A stretch of DNA of 64,000 bases from Archegozetes longisetosus (lineage: Eukaryota; Arthropoda; Arachnida; Sarcoptiformes; Trhypochthoniidae). Made by a program: the position numbers and the translations under genes. Positions 23,448 through 35,266 of the stretch are shown piece by piece (within the stretch, counting starts at the first letter, position 1; each line of letters begins with the position of its first letter). The DNA is taken from contig JAEMBT020000008.1 in assembly GCA_018873245.2 (NCBI GenBank), positions 124,001 to 188,000 of the forward strand. The letters run 5' to 3'. A model generated the notes under the pieces. It was given only the letters and a program-made list of their open reading frames with translations. It was not told the DNA's origin and ran no database searches.

Positions 23448-23470
23448 ACTCAATCTTTAATTTTAATAAA

Positions 23471-24512
23471 TTGATCCGTTTTTTGAGAACAAAACTTTTA
23501 GTTTGCTTACACTGACAGCAAGATTATGATCGTTTGACGAACTGATACGAGATTTCTGTCTAAAACTAGTGAAGCGGAACTTCGAATTGTTTAAGTATTG
23601 ATTTTTTAGCAACTACGCGAGTTAGTGCTGGTATACTTGTCTACTTGATCAAAATCTAAATCATCTCGAAAGGATCAAATATTTCATAACAAATACTTGA
23701 AAATACAATTCGATGCACAAAATTGAATAACAATTGATGAGGATTAAAGGAATGATGTATGTTTGCTGATAAGAAGCTTCAAGCGTTGGATCTCTGCTTA
23801 GGTTTATGTCATAAGGCTTTGTCAGATAAAACTACGTTTATTGTCAAATTTATAACAAAATATTGCAATTAGATCACTTGTATCATAGGATAAAGTAAGC
23901 AATCAGTTTTAGCATTAGTTTCCAATCAGGGAAGAGATTTAAATGCAGTATTTATTTGAAATGATCCAATCATAGAATAAACTTGCCTATTGTTATGTTT
24001 AGCAAAAACACTTTTACTCAAATATTATTCAATTTTTCATTGAGCTGAAGCGCTATTGCATTTTTATAAATGTTGTCTGATTGCCATTAAGATAGCTTTC
24101 TAGAAATTTATAGAAATCATACTTATTTACATTTCAAACATTCACTCTTTTTATATTGATTTTGCTGAAAAATAAAGCAAATTATGCTAATCTTGCTCAA
24201 TTTTGGAATCAGTCATACAATCCAATTCATAATAAGACTTATGTTACGACCAGTTTACTAAATTGAATCATTGGTTTCCTTTCCCTATTTATTAAGAGAT
24301 AAAATTGTTTTCTTTTGTCTGAGTTCGTTTCAATAAATCTCAGTTCAGATACCGTTCACTGCGATATAAATGAGACGCTCCTTTTGATCTTAGTTCATAT
24401 TAATATTTTTGGAGCACTAAACGATTCTTATTTTTACCACTTACTTGCTCTATAAGTTGAGAACAAGTTTTTACAGTTTCACAAGTTGATAACTAGAATC
24501 AATTTATTCCAA
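23471..24512. other. 1 kb intergenic between transporter 2 and 3
   Basis: No coding or repeat feature recognised. Confidence 0.45.
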
Positions 24513-26540
24513 ATGAATGATAAAGAAAATGAATCGACTAAAAGCAAAAATTTGGACAAATATATATACACAGCAATCTTTTGTTACGCAAATATAACTT
24601 ACGTACGTAAGTGATGGTCATTAAAGACAAACGATTGATTATATTATTTGAAATCTATAGGGAATCACTTCAACATCAGTGGCGAGCACCTTGACAGGTT
24701 TGCATTTTTCCATATCTTCACTATTAGAACAATCGCAATAGGTCGTTCAGTTTTAAAATCTCATATTCAATAATGAGTTCGGTCTTATTTTAAACAGATT
24801 TGAAATACATTCTGAATACGTCGACGGCACTGACGAGTCACTACTTCACTCTATATGCGATCGGCTATCTTTGTGGCAGTCTTTGTAAGTGGAATCGCTA
24901 ATATATTTTTATTCATACCAAAATAACTGAATAAGAAATTTTCAGGTGGCCTGGCAAGCAGATTTGTTAATCGCCAACTTATGCTGATAGTGATGCTGAT
25001 CCTTATAAGCATTGCTATATCAATAACTCCATTGTGTCCTAATTTGATAGTGTTTTACATATCGGCCTTTATTAACGGAATGGGTTCGGGTACACTTGAC
25101 TGCACTCAGAATGTGTGGACTATCGAAATGTGGAAACAAAATAGTGGTCCCTTCCTACAATTGGTTCAGTTCTCGTTTGGTTTGGGCACTATTATCGGTC
25201 CTCTCATTGAGAAACCCTTTGTTAGTGGAGAACCAGACGATAATAATAGTGATAAATCCAATTTGAACAATACGGTCGATAAGTTTAACAATATTTCAAA
25301 GACAATCCAGAATGTGGTACATATTACGGCAGAGAATCGCAGAAATTCTCTCATCAAACCCTTTTTCATTGTTGGATTCCTGTTTATATTAAGCGCTCTT
25401 ATGATGATCTTTATGTTCATCTTTAGGAGATATAAATATGAAGATCCGAACCAGAAAAACAATGATATCGATGGTTCTATGACATCAGTAACTGATACAA
25501 CAAACAGTAGAACCAAATTGTCTGATGAGATCGGGTCACCTAATAAGTTGATCATATTTTTGGGAGCCTTTTGTATCGCTTCTTATAATGCCACAGAATT
25601 AGCTTATTTTCAATTTATTCCTTCATTCGCCCAATACATGAAACTACGATTGTCTGCCTCTGAATCAGCTCTATTATTGTCGGCGATGGCCACTTCTTAC
25701 ACTATTGCGCGTGGCCTCAGTATTTTTATTGCTATCAAAGTGAAGCCTCAACACATGTTGATCTGTCACTTCACTCTACTGTCCATGTCGTGTGCTATTC
25801 TTTTACTATCGGAAAATTCGTTAGCATTACTTTGGACTGGAGACATTCTTATAGGTAACTAAGTTTTAAAATTCGTTTCGAGCTACACATTTGAATAGTC
25901 TATGATAAAAGTTGTTTATGACTATTCTTATGTTATTCTTTCATACTATATCATATTACTAGTGGATGGAGTTTTTGGTGTAGTGCCCAATTTAGGTCGG
26001 TCTTCAAGCCGAAAACCCCATTCACAAGCTATTGCTAACAGTTTCCTGATTCAATTCAATGCAGAACTTTAACAGTTTGAGAGGCTTTCCTTCACTTGCC
26101 TGCAATTTAATTAACACTATTACTGAACAAATGTATTTGTAAATATTAAAGGGATTGGATTCTCAGCCATGTGGAGTGCATTGTTTGCTTATATCGAACA
26201 GTATTTGGTCATCAGCGATATGGTTGGCTCGATATTTATTTTTTCTGTCGGTGCAGTCAGTGCTTCACTTCCCTTCATAATTGGTCCTCTAATTTGTTCA
26301 TTTCCCATTATATTAATCTATTTCTGTATATCCTCTCTTTTATTCAGTATAACCATATTCATAATAATTCATGTAATAATTACAAGGTTTCAAAAACGGG
26401 CAAAATATAGTTCTTACAATATGAATCATCGAATGAGTATCTGTAGCACTAATGCAGCCATCACTTACTTATCAACAAAAAGGTTATCACTTATTAATAG
26501 AGAAAAACAAAATGAAATAATTAAGAATCAAAGATTTTAA
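24513..26540 (+). CDS. MFS transporter 3, MFSD4/NaGLT1-like (503 aa)
   Basis: Exons 24513-24602, 24661-24697, 24798-24884, 24946-25854 and 26152-26540 give 503 residues. Exon 1 ends at ANITY and exon 2 is a 37-base microexon (GITSTSVASTLT) separated from exon 3. Family marks: NRQLMLIVMLILI, GTLDCTQNVWTIEMWKQNSG, FSFGLGTIIGPLIEKPF, a long acidic, Asn/Ser-rich extramembrane loop after GEPDDNNSDKS, SYTIARGLSIFIAIKV, GDILIG and IGFSAMWSALFAYIEQYL. The exon 1 donor lies in GTACGTAAGT; only the first GT keeps the frame. It is closer to transporter 2 than to transporter 1. AATAAA lies at 26544-26549, four bases after the stop. Membrane sugar transport is inferred from family. Confidence 0.88.
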
Positions 26541-26580
26541 GTCAATAAAATTGCATATGATTGATCAAGTTTAATTTATT

Positions 26581-27630
26581 CAAATGAACAGTAATTTATG
26601 CATAACAGAGCCACGTACTGAAACAATGTGGTTCGATATGCAATCGTGATTCTTCGAAATCTGGATCTTCCAGAGTAAGCGGTTGCTGATCATCCCATCA
26701 ATTAATTGTAATAAAAATTTAGAGAAATGTGCAAAAGTGTAGAACATTGGATTCTTATAATATTCATGTTTATCGGGACCCATTATTACTGGCGCCGAAT
26801 CGGAGTGACCTTTCACTACCCATATCGGTCCTGTTATTGTCAATGTTTGTGTCATATAGAACTAAAGTGATTTATCGTTTGATTTAAGTTATATCTCCAG
26901 TCATGTCTAATGTACAGTTGCAATCATTCCAACTTGATTACACTTTCTAAAGCAGGGCCCAAATCGTTCTTAAAGAAATATCCCTCCATTTCTGGCTTGA
27001 AGTCCATTATATTACATGACAAATTATTCTGTTTTCATTCGACAATATATAACAGTCGTAGGTCTAGTCGATTTGATATTTGATCATTTTTTATAGTTCG
27101 ATTGAATATAAGCGCCTACCTGTAATCCCGTAGCGGATTCGTCCTGAATAGTCGTACCCCAGAAACCAACTCCATGTTCATGATATGCTTTCAATCGCCT
27201 TTTGTTAAAGAAAGCAAACTCAAAATGGACTTAAATGATCTTGTTCTAATTTGTCTAAGTCGATTATCTAACGATGTAGTTGGCATATATTTTCCAAAAT
27301 TTAGTTCCGGTGCCCTCATTCAGTGCTCCCCTCCTGTTAGTCTACGATTGGTCTTAAGCCAAGTCGGAGTACTTCATGGAGACTCAAGATACTTCAATGG
27401 CCTACACTTTGTCATGTCAGACGCAATTTTCATTTGAGGAATCTTTTAAGGAAAATTTTGCGTCAAAATTTTATCAAACTTAGTAATATAATTTTTTAAA
27501 GTTAACCTTATATTTAGTGTCCCGTCGATTAAAGTGAACTACTCAATTGTTTTAAATTCCAGCCCATTGATGATCATCACAAGTGTATCGTCGAATTGAG
27601 AAGTCACTTCCCGCTATTATCATTTATACT
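26581..27630 (-). pseudogene. GBA: Glucocerebrosidase (GH30, GBA-like) pseudogene
   Basis: On the minus strand, in the right order, are recognisable pieces of lysosomal glucosylceramidase: GSDFSIRRYTCDD (near 27600), an SP-stop-STPTWLKTN segment (near 27370), ALNEGTGTKFWKIYANYI in a shifted frame (near 27300), LKAYHEHGVGFWGTTIQDES (27198-27120, the acid/base NEP motif reading DES), MDFKPEMEGYFFKNDLGPAL (27028-26946), GPIWVV...KNPMFYTFAHFSKF (26855-26710) and a C-terminal EPHCFSTWLCYA then stop (near 26600). Defects: a stop replaces the expected Trp in SPW, at least two frameshifts, loss of the exons carrying the catalytic nucleophile (only about 90 bases lie where they belong), an internal deletion after HFSKF, and no visible 5' part with signal peptide. 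The living enzyme hydrolyses glucosylceramide in lysosomes. It lies tail-to-tail with transporter 3, about 40 bases apart. Confidence 0.82.
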
Positions 27631-28820
27631 ACAAATTTTTAGATTTGCTGACGATCTGTTCTAGAAGAGTTCACTTGTTATAGTGTTAGATTTTCAAGAA
27701 TTAGCGTCCTATGTTTTGGATCGAGATAGACCTAACACTTGTACTTGAGTATCGATGTAATCCGAATCAGAATTACATAAATAGAAAAAATTGACTCAAT
27801 CATTTCTACTGGATATTCCAATCAAAAAAATTTTTAGTCTGTCTTAAAAGTTTTGGCTATATTCATACAGAATATTCATATGTTTCAAACCTAATTCATC
27901 AATTGATTAAATAAAGTGATGACATTTGAATTTTGACACTCAACACTTAAGATCCTGAAATAAATTATCAGAAGATTTACGGGACAAAGTTTTTGAGCGC
28001 AATTAAGCATCATCTCTCTTATAGAATATGAATCAATGGAAAGTCATCCATATGTGAGACAATGCGCATGTTTCTAATCAATTGTTGACTACTTGTAGGC
28101 TACCATATAGAATTTTTCATATATTTTACTAAATAACATGTAGAAATAATTATAGATTTCAATAAAACTATCCACATTCTTTACGTGGTTTAACAGATGG
28201 TTGAGAAAGTATGTCAAATTAAATAACTGTCTGACATATGAACGACTTTGCGTTCTCTCGTATAACGGCATCCATACTTTTCATAAAACTCTGAAGTTTT
28301 GAAATACTTGCCGACTATAATTCGTATAATTATCTGACATTGCTTGTATTGAGTCATTGAGCCAAATAATCAACGTAAACACATGCATATTCTGACAAAT
28401 CAAAATATCAAATCATAGACCAAAGATCAGTTGCAGGTCGATCGTGCGATGCAATTTACGTTTTTAAGAAAATTTAATTCAAGTCATTAATATAGTATCC
28501 ATAAATCGGTTGAGCATTTATCGTTTTCAACCGATTCTAAATGAAAATCATCTACTCAAGATTCTACTAATTCGGCTAGGATTAGGTTTTAAAATGGATG
28601 AAGGATATTAAATCGTCAAGGTTATTACATTTTTCATTATATTTACCAATTTTACCTCGAATCAAGAAAAATGATTTACTTTTTTGGACAGCATATAATC
28701 AATGTACTTATTGAATTTAGCTAATCATTAAAAAGATAGCTTTTACAAAGTTGCGAGAAAAAATCATTTTTATTCGATATCAACCAAATTGATACAATTT
28801 TTATTAGGTTAATTAGATTA
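27631..28820. other. Intergenic; no upstream GBA exons recognised
   Basis: I searched the minus strand for the 5' GBA exons (FGGA/TDA region) and found none. A 60-codon minus-strand ORF at 28089-28271 has no recognised family. Confidence 0.4.
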
Positions 28821-28821
28821 G

Positions 28822-28846
28822 ATTAGGTTAGGTTAGGTTAGGTTAT
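28822..28846 (+). repeat. Interstitial (TTAGG)n telomere-type tract
   Basis: Four to five tandem TTAGG units (GATTAGGTTAGGTTAGGTTA and on), preceded by degenerate TTAGA units from about 28803. TTAGG is the ancestral arthropod telomere repeat. This copy is internal and short. Confidence 0.75.
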
Positions 28847-28849
28847 GGG

Positions 28850-31210
28850 ATGATTCAGGTATAGAAGGTTAATACTGCGCGCAAAAGTCAAACACATAAC
28901 TCCCTTATGGCTATGGAAACTCGGCACAGAAAAGCGAACTGCAACGCCAACACTTACTGATACCTTTCTATTGATTTGTGAGTATCAGTTAACTATACAA
29001 ATAATTCAAATAATACTAACTTTTGAACAACCATTTACAATTATAACTAAAACGTTAACTTACCACTCGAAATTACTAACGAATCTGTGTATTATTAAAA
29101 GGAGAAAACAGTCAAGTTTTTAAAGGTTTTTATAATGCACTTCAACAAACAAATCCACAACAGGTATTCAATATGTCACGAAACAATAGTGTGTCAATCG
29201 AAATTCAATGTCAATTAGATTATCTCGCAAAATTGCTTTTATAAAAGGATTTTTCATAGCATTTTCCTATTTTGAGATGAAATAATATCCCAAAATCATT
29301 TATAGTTTATTTATAGTAACATTAAGTTTGAATAAAGGTTTAAATTAAACATTGATTGCGCTAAGCTTTTACAATCAATTATATTTGATTAAATTCGTAA
29401 GCAATCAAAATTAGTTGGCACATACATTTCATGCAAATTTAGGATATCATTTTATATAATAGAAAAAATTAAGAAAACAAGAAGAACAGAGCTTTTTGTT
29501 TAAAAAAGATTATCTGCTGTGTTGCGCAGTATATTCACATAAATGATATGTAGCATTTCATTTCTCACACAGTCATCCAAATTATTCGCCAAATATCAAA
29601 GTTCCAAATGAAAGGAACTAAATAACAAAACAATATTAGACAAGCTTATTACAAATTGGTCATTCAATTATAGTCTTAGAGCACATCACAGTTGAGAATC
29701 AGAACATGGGTCAACCTTTCTGACAAGTTTTGAGATACTGGTGCTTATTAAAATCAGTATTATTAAAGCAGATAATAGAAATGTGGGCTGCATTCTGCAA
29801 AATTAGCAAAATTAGCAATATTGCAAAAGTGTACAATAAGAATGGATGGTTTGCAATCAATTATCTGCAATCGCCTCATGTTTCGCAATGGACGGCATTC
29901 TTCCAATATGTGATCTGAAATGAGGTCATGATCTAAACATAATATGACTAATATATAATCGAAATGAGTCAAAACTATAGATAAGATTCAAGTTTTGTTG
30001 AATTCATTTATTGAAAAATGTTTATTAAAAATGCTGTTTAAGAAATTAAAAGAGTCCGCTAATATCTTCGATTAGGCACATAAAGGTACAATCTCGCGGG
30101 TTAACTGAACGACACCGAATCTCAACTAAATGCTGGGGCAGTAATTCTGGAGTAAACGGAACGTACGATTTTCTGATGATCTGATGGCAAAAGTATACGA
30201 TCTTTAAAAAAATTGAACAGTTGTTTCCTCAGTTGACATAATTTGATAAAAATTTTGAGTTAATATTTTTATGCTACTTAACTAACTAACAAACGTTAAG
30301 ACTGGGTATAAATGCAATACTTTAACTTACGAATATGTTATTTATTATGATTAAAAATGTTTATTAGGTCATTTATTATTCATGTAATGTTATATTGCAT
30401 GTCAAAGTTTAGAAAGTTTACCAGATCACATATTGGAAGAATGCCCAATGGACATCAAGCCATATTTGAGATATTATCGAATTTGATTTGTCAATATTTT
30501 ATGGTTCTGTTCATGAATAAACTAAACAGATTCTATCACAGAAAAGGTAGATGTGAGTCAGAATAAGGGATTGATTAAAAATCCACTGCCGAGTGATTTT
30601 ATTGCACTTAAAAGAGTTTTATTTCTAAATGACGCACACCAGTAGTGCTTTATGAGGTCATATTAAAGTAATAATGGATATACTGTAAAGTACATAAGAT
30701 ATAGTTTAATGCTATCTACGCTTCAATTAATTGATTGGGCAAATATGATCTAATAAAGTAAAACCTGTGCTGACGATCAGCTCAGTAGTACGACTAATCG
30801 AGGAAGCGGTCACACGTTCAGATGGAAACTAACATTACTATTTTCAATGTAAAAGCACTTGAGTAGAGCGACCATCTCACTTATTAGACCGCCAACACTA
30901 TTTTCATAGAATCTGTAAGATTGCTTGCATCTGTGTGAGGCGACCAATTCAATTCAAACCTCCCAAAATTTTAGCATTTTCATCTTAGAATATCTTTATA
31001 AAGTCGTCTTAGAAATATATTAGCAAACCTTTATCCTCAAAATGATTATAAATTTACACGAAAGTGTTTCATCTTTTTTTTAAAGTTAACTTTCATTTAA
31101 CTCGAACAGTATTTAATTCAAAAATCAGATGAAATCCTTAAAATCAGACACATTTTAGTAAAAAATGGTGTATATTCTACATGAAGATCATATTCTGTAT
31201 CTTTTTCTTA
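28850..31210. other. 2.4 kb intergenic, AT-rich
   Basis: Short ORFs only (for instance 29730-29918 and 30357-30566), without family similarity or splice support. No clear repeats beyond simple AT-rich tracts. Confidence 0.45.
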
Positions 31211-32181
31211 TCAAAAATTTAATATTTCAAACTTTAGTCCACGCTTAAGTTTTGTGGAGCAATCAGTTGAGCGGTTAAAAATTTGGCTACAGGGGCAGTC
31301 GCTTAGCGCAGCCTTCATTGTAAGTCGAGTGAAGCTATTTGACTATTTTTCGAAATTATTTGCAATCAATTCTCAAACTCTCTGCGATTTGGACATTGAG
31401 TTTACCTGAGAAAATCTGTCGAAGACTTTATAATAACGTGTTGAAATTCGTTAAATGATAAATATCCGTCATCATCGAGATCTGCTTCAGATAGAATATT
31501 ATTCAATAATTCATTCATTGAACCTTCATCGAGTCTCTCATTTCCAGTTAATCTGTTGACTAATTGTCTCAAATCTTCTTTCGATAAAAATCCATCATTG
31601 TCGAAATCTTGAAGAATATCCTATTTACTTAACTTAAGAGTAAGAATATAAAACTAATTCATACCGAATATCATGAAAGCGTATTCAGCTTTCTTTTTAA
31701 GAGGGGCGCTGGCGCTTAAAGTTGACATCAAATCAAGAAAATCTTCGAATGAAAATCTTCCGTCTTTGTTCGACGAAAATATTTCACATAATCGATCAGA
31801 GAACGGATTGTACTGTAAATCATTTACAATTAGAGTTAGAATAATAAAATTCGATATCTAAAAACGTATTAATTACTTTAAGCTCTGGTATACTCCCAAC
31901 GATTTGTGAGAAAGGTATTCTTTCCTTTGGGTTCCTCGAAATAAGGTCAGGGTTTATATCCTTGAATATGTTGAAAATACTGAAATTCAAATATTTAGCT
32001 TAAATCATTTTATTTTGTTTTATTTGTTTATTATATTCTTACTGCAGTATTTCCTTACGTGTGAGATAAGTCAATTCCTATTCAAATTCAAATAATCAAT
32101 AGGTTTGAATGACACTCAATCAAAACTTACCTTATATTCCAGTAATTCTTCTTCTGTTAATTGACTGATATTACTACCCAT
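31211..32181 (-). CDS. CIB: CIB-type calcium- and integrin-binding EF-hand protein (about 220 aa)
   Basis: Exons 32181-32131, 32077-32043, 31979-31877, 31812-31665, 31607-31406 and probably 31334-31211. It opens MGSNISQLTEEELLEYK, with Gly2 and Ser6 suited to N-myristoylation, followed by ELTYLTRKEIL and IPFSQIVGSIPELKYNPF, the CIB/KIP signature, then FSFEDFLDLMS. Two canonical calcium loops are present: DFDNDGFLSKED (113-124, EF3) and DLDDDGYLSFNE (155-166, EF4); EF1 and EF2 are degenerate as usual in CIBs. CIB proteins bind integrin alpha tails and, for CIB2, the TMC mechanotransduction complex. Family members are about 190 residues and end soon after the helix xxDFxxSF; here the last exon adds about 40 residues past SFTRLTM, so that exon is the least certain part. 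Confidence 0.87.
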
Positions 32182-32594
32182 TTTTCTGTCTTTGTCTGAA
32201 GTTGATTCAACAAAATTTGAGCCGAGTAAATGTTTTTAACTCAAAATACAACTTAAATTACTTTATCAGACAATGTTATGACTACATCGATAAAATAATC
32301 TTTAAAAGTATCTTAATATTGCAATGCATCAAATGTCATAAACAAATAAAAACTTGTATTTCTCGTGAACCATATGTTCTACACTGAAAACTGCTTATGA
32401 CTTACTTCGAAAAAAAGGAATCAACTACTTTTGAAACAGTCAATAAAATAGCAAATTTAGAACTGATCCCAGAAGTTAGCTCACCAGATGAATCTCAAAA
32501 TTGAATTGAAAATTTGGTAATTAATTGGACAATCTAAATTGGATAACAATTGCTTTTTGTCATGCATACTCTCAATTTGAGCAGTTTAGGTATC

Positions 32595-32988
32595 CTTTAA
32601 AGCATAGGTTCCCAGACTTTTTTTTCTGAGACCCACCTAAGCACCGAAAAAAATATCGCGGCCCACTTAATCTAATTGCTTTACTAAACATTGAAAAACA
32701 AAGTTAAATACTGTTTTAAGAGTAAAACAAAAGCGAATGTATGGTGCGGTCTGTTATGAATTGATAATGATATGATTTTTTATACAGTTTACAGTTTGCT
32801 TCTTAATATTTGATATACTTTTTTACAAAAAACTTTTCAATTACTTTTCAATATAAATGTTGATTGAAGGGATTCTACGCCGCGACCCACTTTGAACTGT
32901 ATTCTAAAATTATTCTGCGGCCCAAATCGATCCCTCCGCGGCCCACCTGAGGGCCGGGACCCACCATTTGGGAACCCCCGCTTTAAAG
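32595..32988. mobile_element. hAT-type MITE with perfect 8-bp target duplication
   Basis: An element at 32603-32980 (378 bp) is flanked on both sides by CTTTAAAG (32595-32602 and 32981-32988), the 8-bp duplication typical of hAT. Terminal inverted repeats are CATAGGTTCCCAGAC on the left and, inverted, CGGGGGTTCCCAAAT on the right. Subterminal GCGGCCCACTT and GCGGCCCACCTGAGG blocks are the GC-rich ends common in hAT MITEs. The middle is AT-rich and non-coding. Confidence 0.9.
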
Positions 32989-33950
32989 AGTTTGAATAGT
33001 AATTCTCTTCGCGAATTAATATAAGTACTGAAGCGTGAAAATAGAATCAAGATGAGCATAATGTTTTGGTAATTTCGAGCTGAAAGCTAATCTTTAGGGG
33101 GCTCTTGTTTGCTCATCACTTAATTACCTTTTGCAAGCTTTTCTGAGATTGTATATTACGAAAAACTAGGAGCTTTCCAACCATTTCAACAATCAAGTCT
33201 CTAAATAGTTTTAGTGTCTGCTAAAAATAATACAGATACGTTAATCTTTAAGAAAAATTATTTCACTTTCTTTTTCCAAGAAATCCTTTCACGTAAACTC
33301 ATATCAAATCTAATTATAAAGTTTAATTATTAATTTTGATTTATAGTAAATTATTGTTAGGTTTGCTCAAAGTCTCTTAAATTATTGGTGTGGACACATG
33401 AAAAATGTTCTTCATATCGTTAATGTTGTGAACTTTCATTATAATGAAATAAATAAGTCTGAGTAGTTTTCCTATTATACTAGTTTTCTTTAACAGAATT
33501 AGCTTTTTAAAACTCGTCAGATTTATTTGAGTTGAAAGAGAGAAGAAAATTTGGATACTTTAGAGTATGTCCACTAAATCATAGATTTCACACATTCTTT
33601 TAATCGTGTTGTTTGGAATAACTCTTACTTTTTCTATTTTCTATGAGTTTTAGTCTCCGCAAGGTAGATTTTATTACTACTCAATTTGAATTGAACTAAA
33701 CTGTTACTTGAGATTGTCTTCACATTCATTTATGCACAACAAAACTTCTTGGATAAATAAGTTAAGCTGGAACTGTGATAATAATACGTTTCTGCAACAA
33801 TACGATCAAGAAAGTTGCAGGTAAGACGTGAATGTACCCGAAACTTTGAAAATATCCTTATCTAAATTACGCTACTTTGAAAATAATTTGTTTATTACTT
33901 TATTCTCATTGCACATCAATTATTTATTCTGCGAATAAATTGCAATAAAA
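32989..33950. other. Intergenic upstream of the 33962 ORF
   Basis: No coding signal. TTGCAGGTAAGACG near 33814-33827 looks like a splice donor and could end an untranslated leader exon of the next ORF. Confidence 0.35.
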
Positions 33951-33961
33951 TAAAAAACTTA

Positions 33962-34315
33962 ATGAAAATTAGCCGTAATTTTTTATCAGTTGCAATCCTC
34001 AGATCCTTCCTTTTAGAGAAGAACCTTCTCGTGAGTAAGTTTACTGCTGGCGATAAAATGTTTACTCTATTATCACTAGTATTGACATCAAGTTTTCTAT
34101 CATTTTCAACTTCATTGCCAGCAAAAGATGATAAATCAATACGAGAAAGTGATGTTCAAATGGCTTTTGAATTTATGGCCATTGCCATAATTATACTTCT
34201 TATTTGCGTTCTTTCTTATTGTTGGGAATGTACGTTCGAAATATTCAAGTGTTTTATAACTTATAATAAAGATGTAAATGAGACAAACGAAAGCCTAAGA
34301 AGTTCTCGTGAGTAA
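33962..34315 (+). CDS. Small single-pass membrane protein, family unknown (117 aa, or 85 aa from Met33)
   Basis: The open frame has two plausible starts. From Met33 (34058) it gives a signal-like stretch MFTLLSLVLTSSFLSFSTSL, a short polar ectodomain (PAKDDKSIRESDVQ), a strong membrane helix (MAIAIIILLICVLSYCW) and a Cys/Phe-rich then polar tail ending SLRSSRE. This order argues for a type I membrane protein with a small ectodomain. TTCTC followed by GTGAGT at 34305-34315 could be a splice donor, in which case the stop at 34315 is not used and another exon exists; none was identified. I do not recognise a family. Confidence 0.45.
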   Translation: MKISRNFLSVAILRSFLLEKNLLVSKFTAGDKMFTLLSLVLTSSFLSFSTSLPAKDDKSIRESDVQMAFEFMAIAIIILLICVLSYCWECTFEIFKCFITYNKDVNETNESLRSSRE

Positions 34316-35175
34316 CGAATTCGAAGTATGCTAGATATTATTAAAATAGCTTTTATGCAGTTAACGAAAGTTTCGATATTAACACTGATTCTTAAGGAAA
34401 CCTTAATTAAAATTCAAATTTATTTAATAGATTTGTTGTTAGAAAGAATATTTTGCAAAAGAACCGAAGCTTCATTATCAATTTAAAAACAATGACTCTA
34501 TGTTTTAGAAGATAGACTGTCAAAACTAAATCATTTCGTTGTTCTTTATTTTAGTTGAGTATTCAATCAAATTTGACTCCGATTAAAACCTTTTCAGGTT
34601 TTCGACAACAGAATGTTATGTGGATATAATACACATGACAATGATCACATTGCTATCATTATTATTTATTTGTTTCTTTTAAGCTCGAAAACTAGGTTTT
34701 ATCACTGCGACTCTCAAATAAGTGATTTTTCTCTTCAGTAAAAGTTTTTTAATGCAAACCCTTTAGCAATTTGATCAGAAATCCAATGAGAATGTGGTTT
34801 TTGAGAATAATATTGTTTAAAGAATAACTACTGTCTAATGCATAATTGAAGTAATATTCCACAGCAGTGAGAAGTTCTCCGTTAAATCTGAAAACTGTAT
34901 ATTGATTTAAGATCCAATTATACGATCTAGATAAAAGGTTTGTGTGAATTTTATGCTAAATCACTCATTTATCCTACAATTTAGAATATAATTATATTTG
35001 TTCAGTGACTATTGAAGTTTGAAGTTACTGACAACTAAATTGCAATTTGATTGCTTAAATAACAAATTGTTGATTTTGTTCGAATATTTTCTCTCGAACT
35101 GTCAGAGCCTTTCAATAGAAACTATTGATCCAAGTTAATTATCTGCTCTTTAGTTGAACAAATAACTCAAATGTA
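34316..35175. other. Intergenic
   Basis: AT-rich, no coding feature recognised. Confidence 0.4.
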
Positions 35176-35179
35176 ATAA

Positions 35180-35187
35180 TATATAAA
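35180..35187 (+). promoter_or_regulatory. TATA box of the 35267 secreted protein gene
   Basis: ATATATAAAC in this interval, about 85 bases upstream of the ATG at 35267. Confidence 0.55.
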
Positions 35188-35266
35188 CTGAGAAATCTAG
35201 TTGGAAATCAACTCTCATAACTTTTACTCACAACTTGAACAATTCATCGTAAAGAATAGTCGAGGA

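Noticed and set aside
25166..25555. 129-codon minus-strand ORF
   Set aside because: Antisense of transporter 3 exon 4, where sense coding is clear.
27174..27437. 87-codon plus-strand ORF
   Set aside because: Opposite strand of the GBA pseudogene; minus-strand GBA motifs explain the region.
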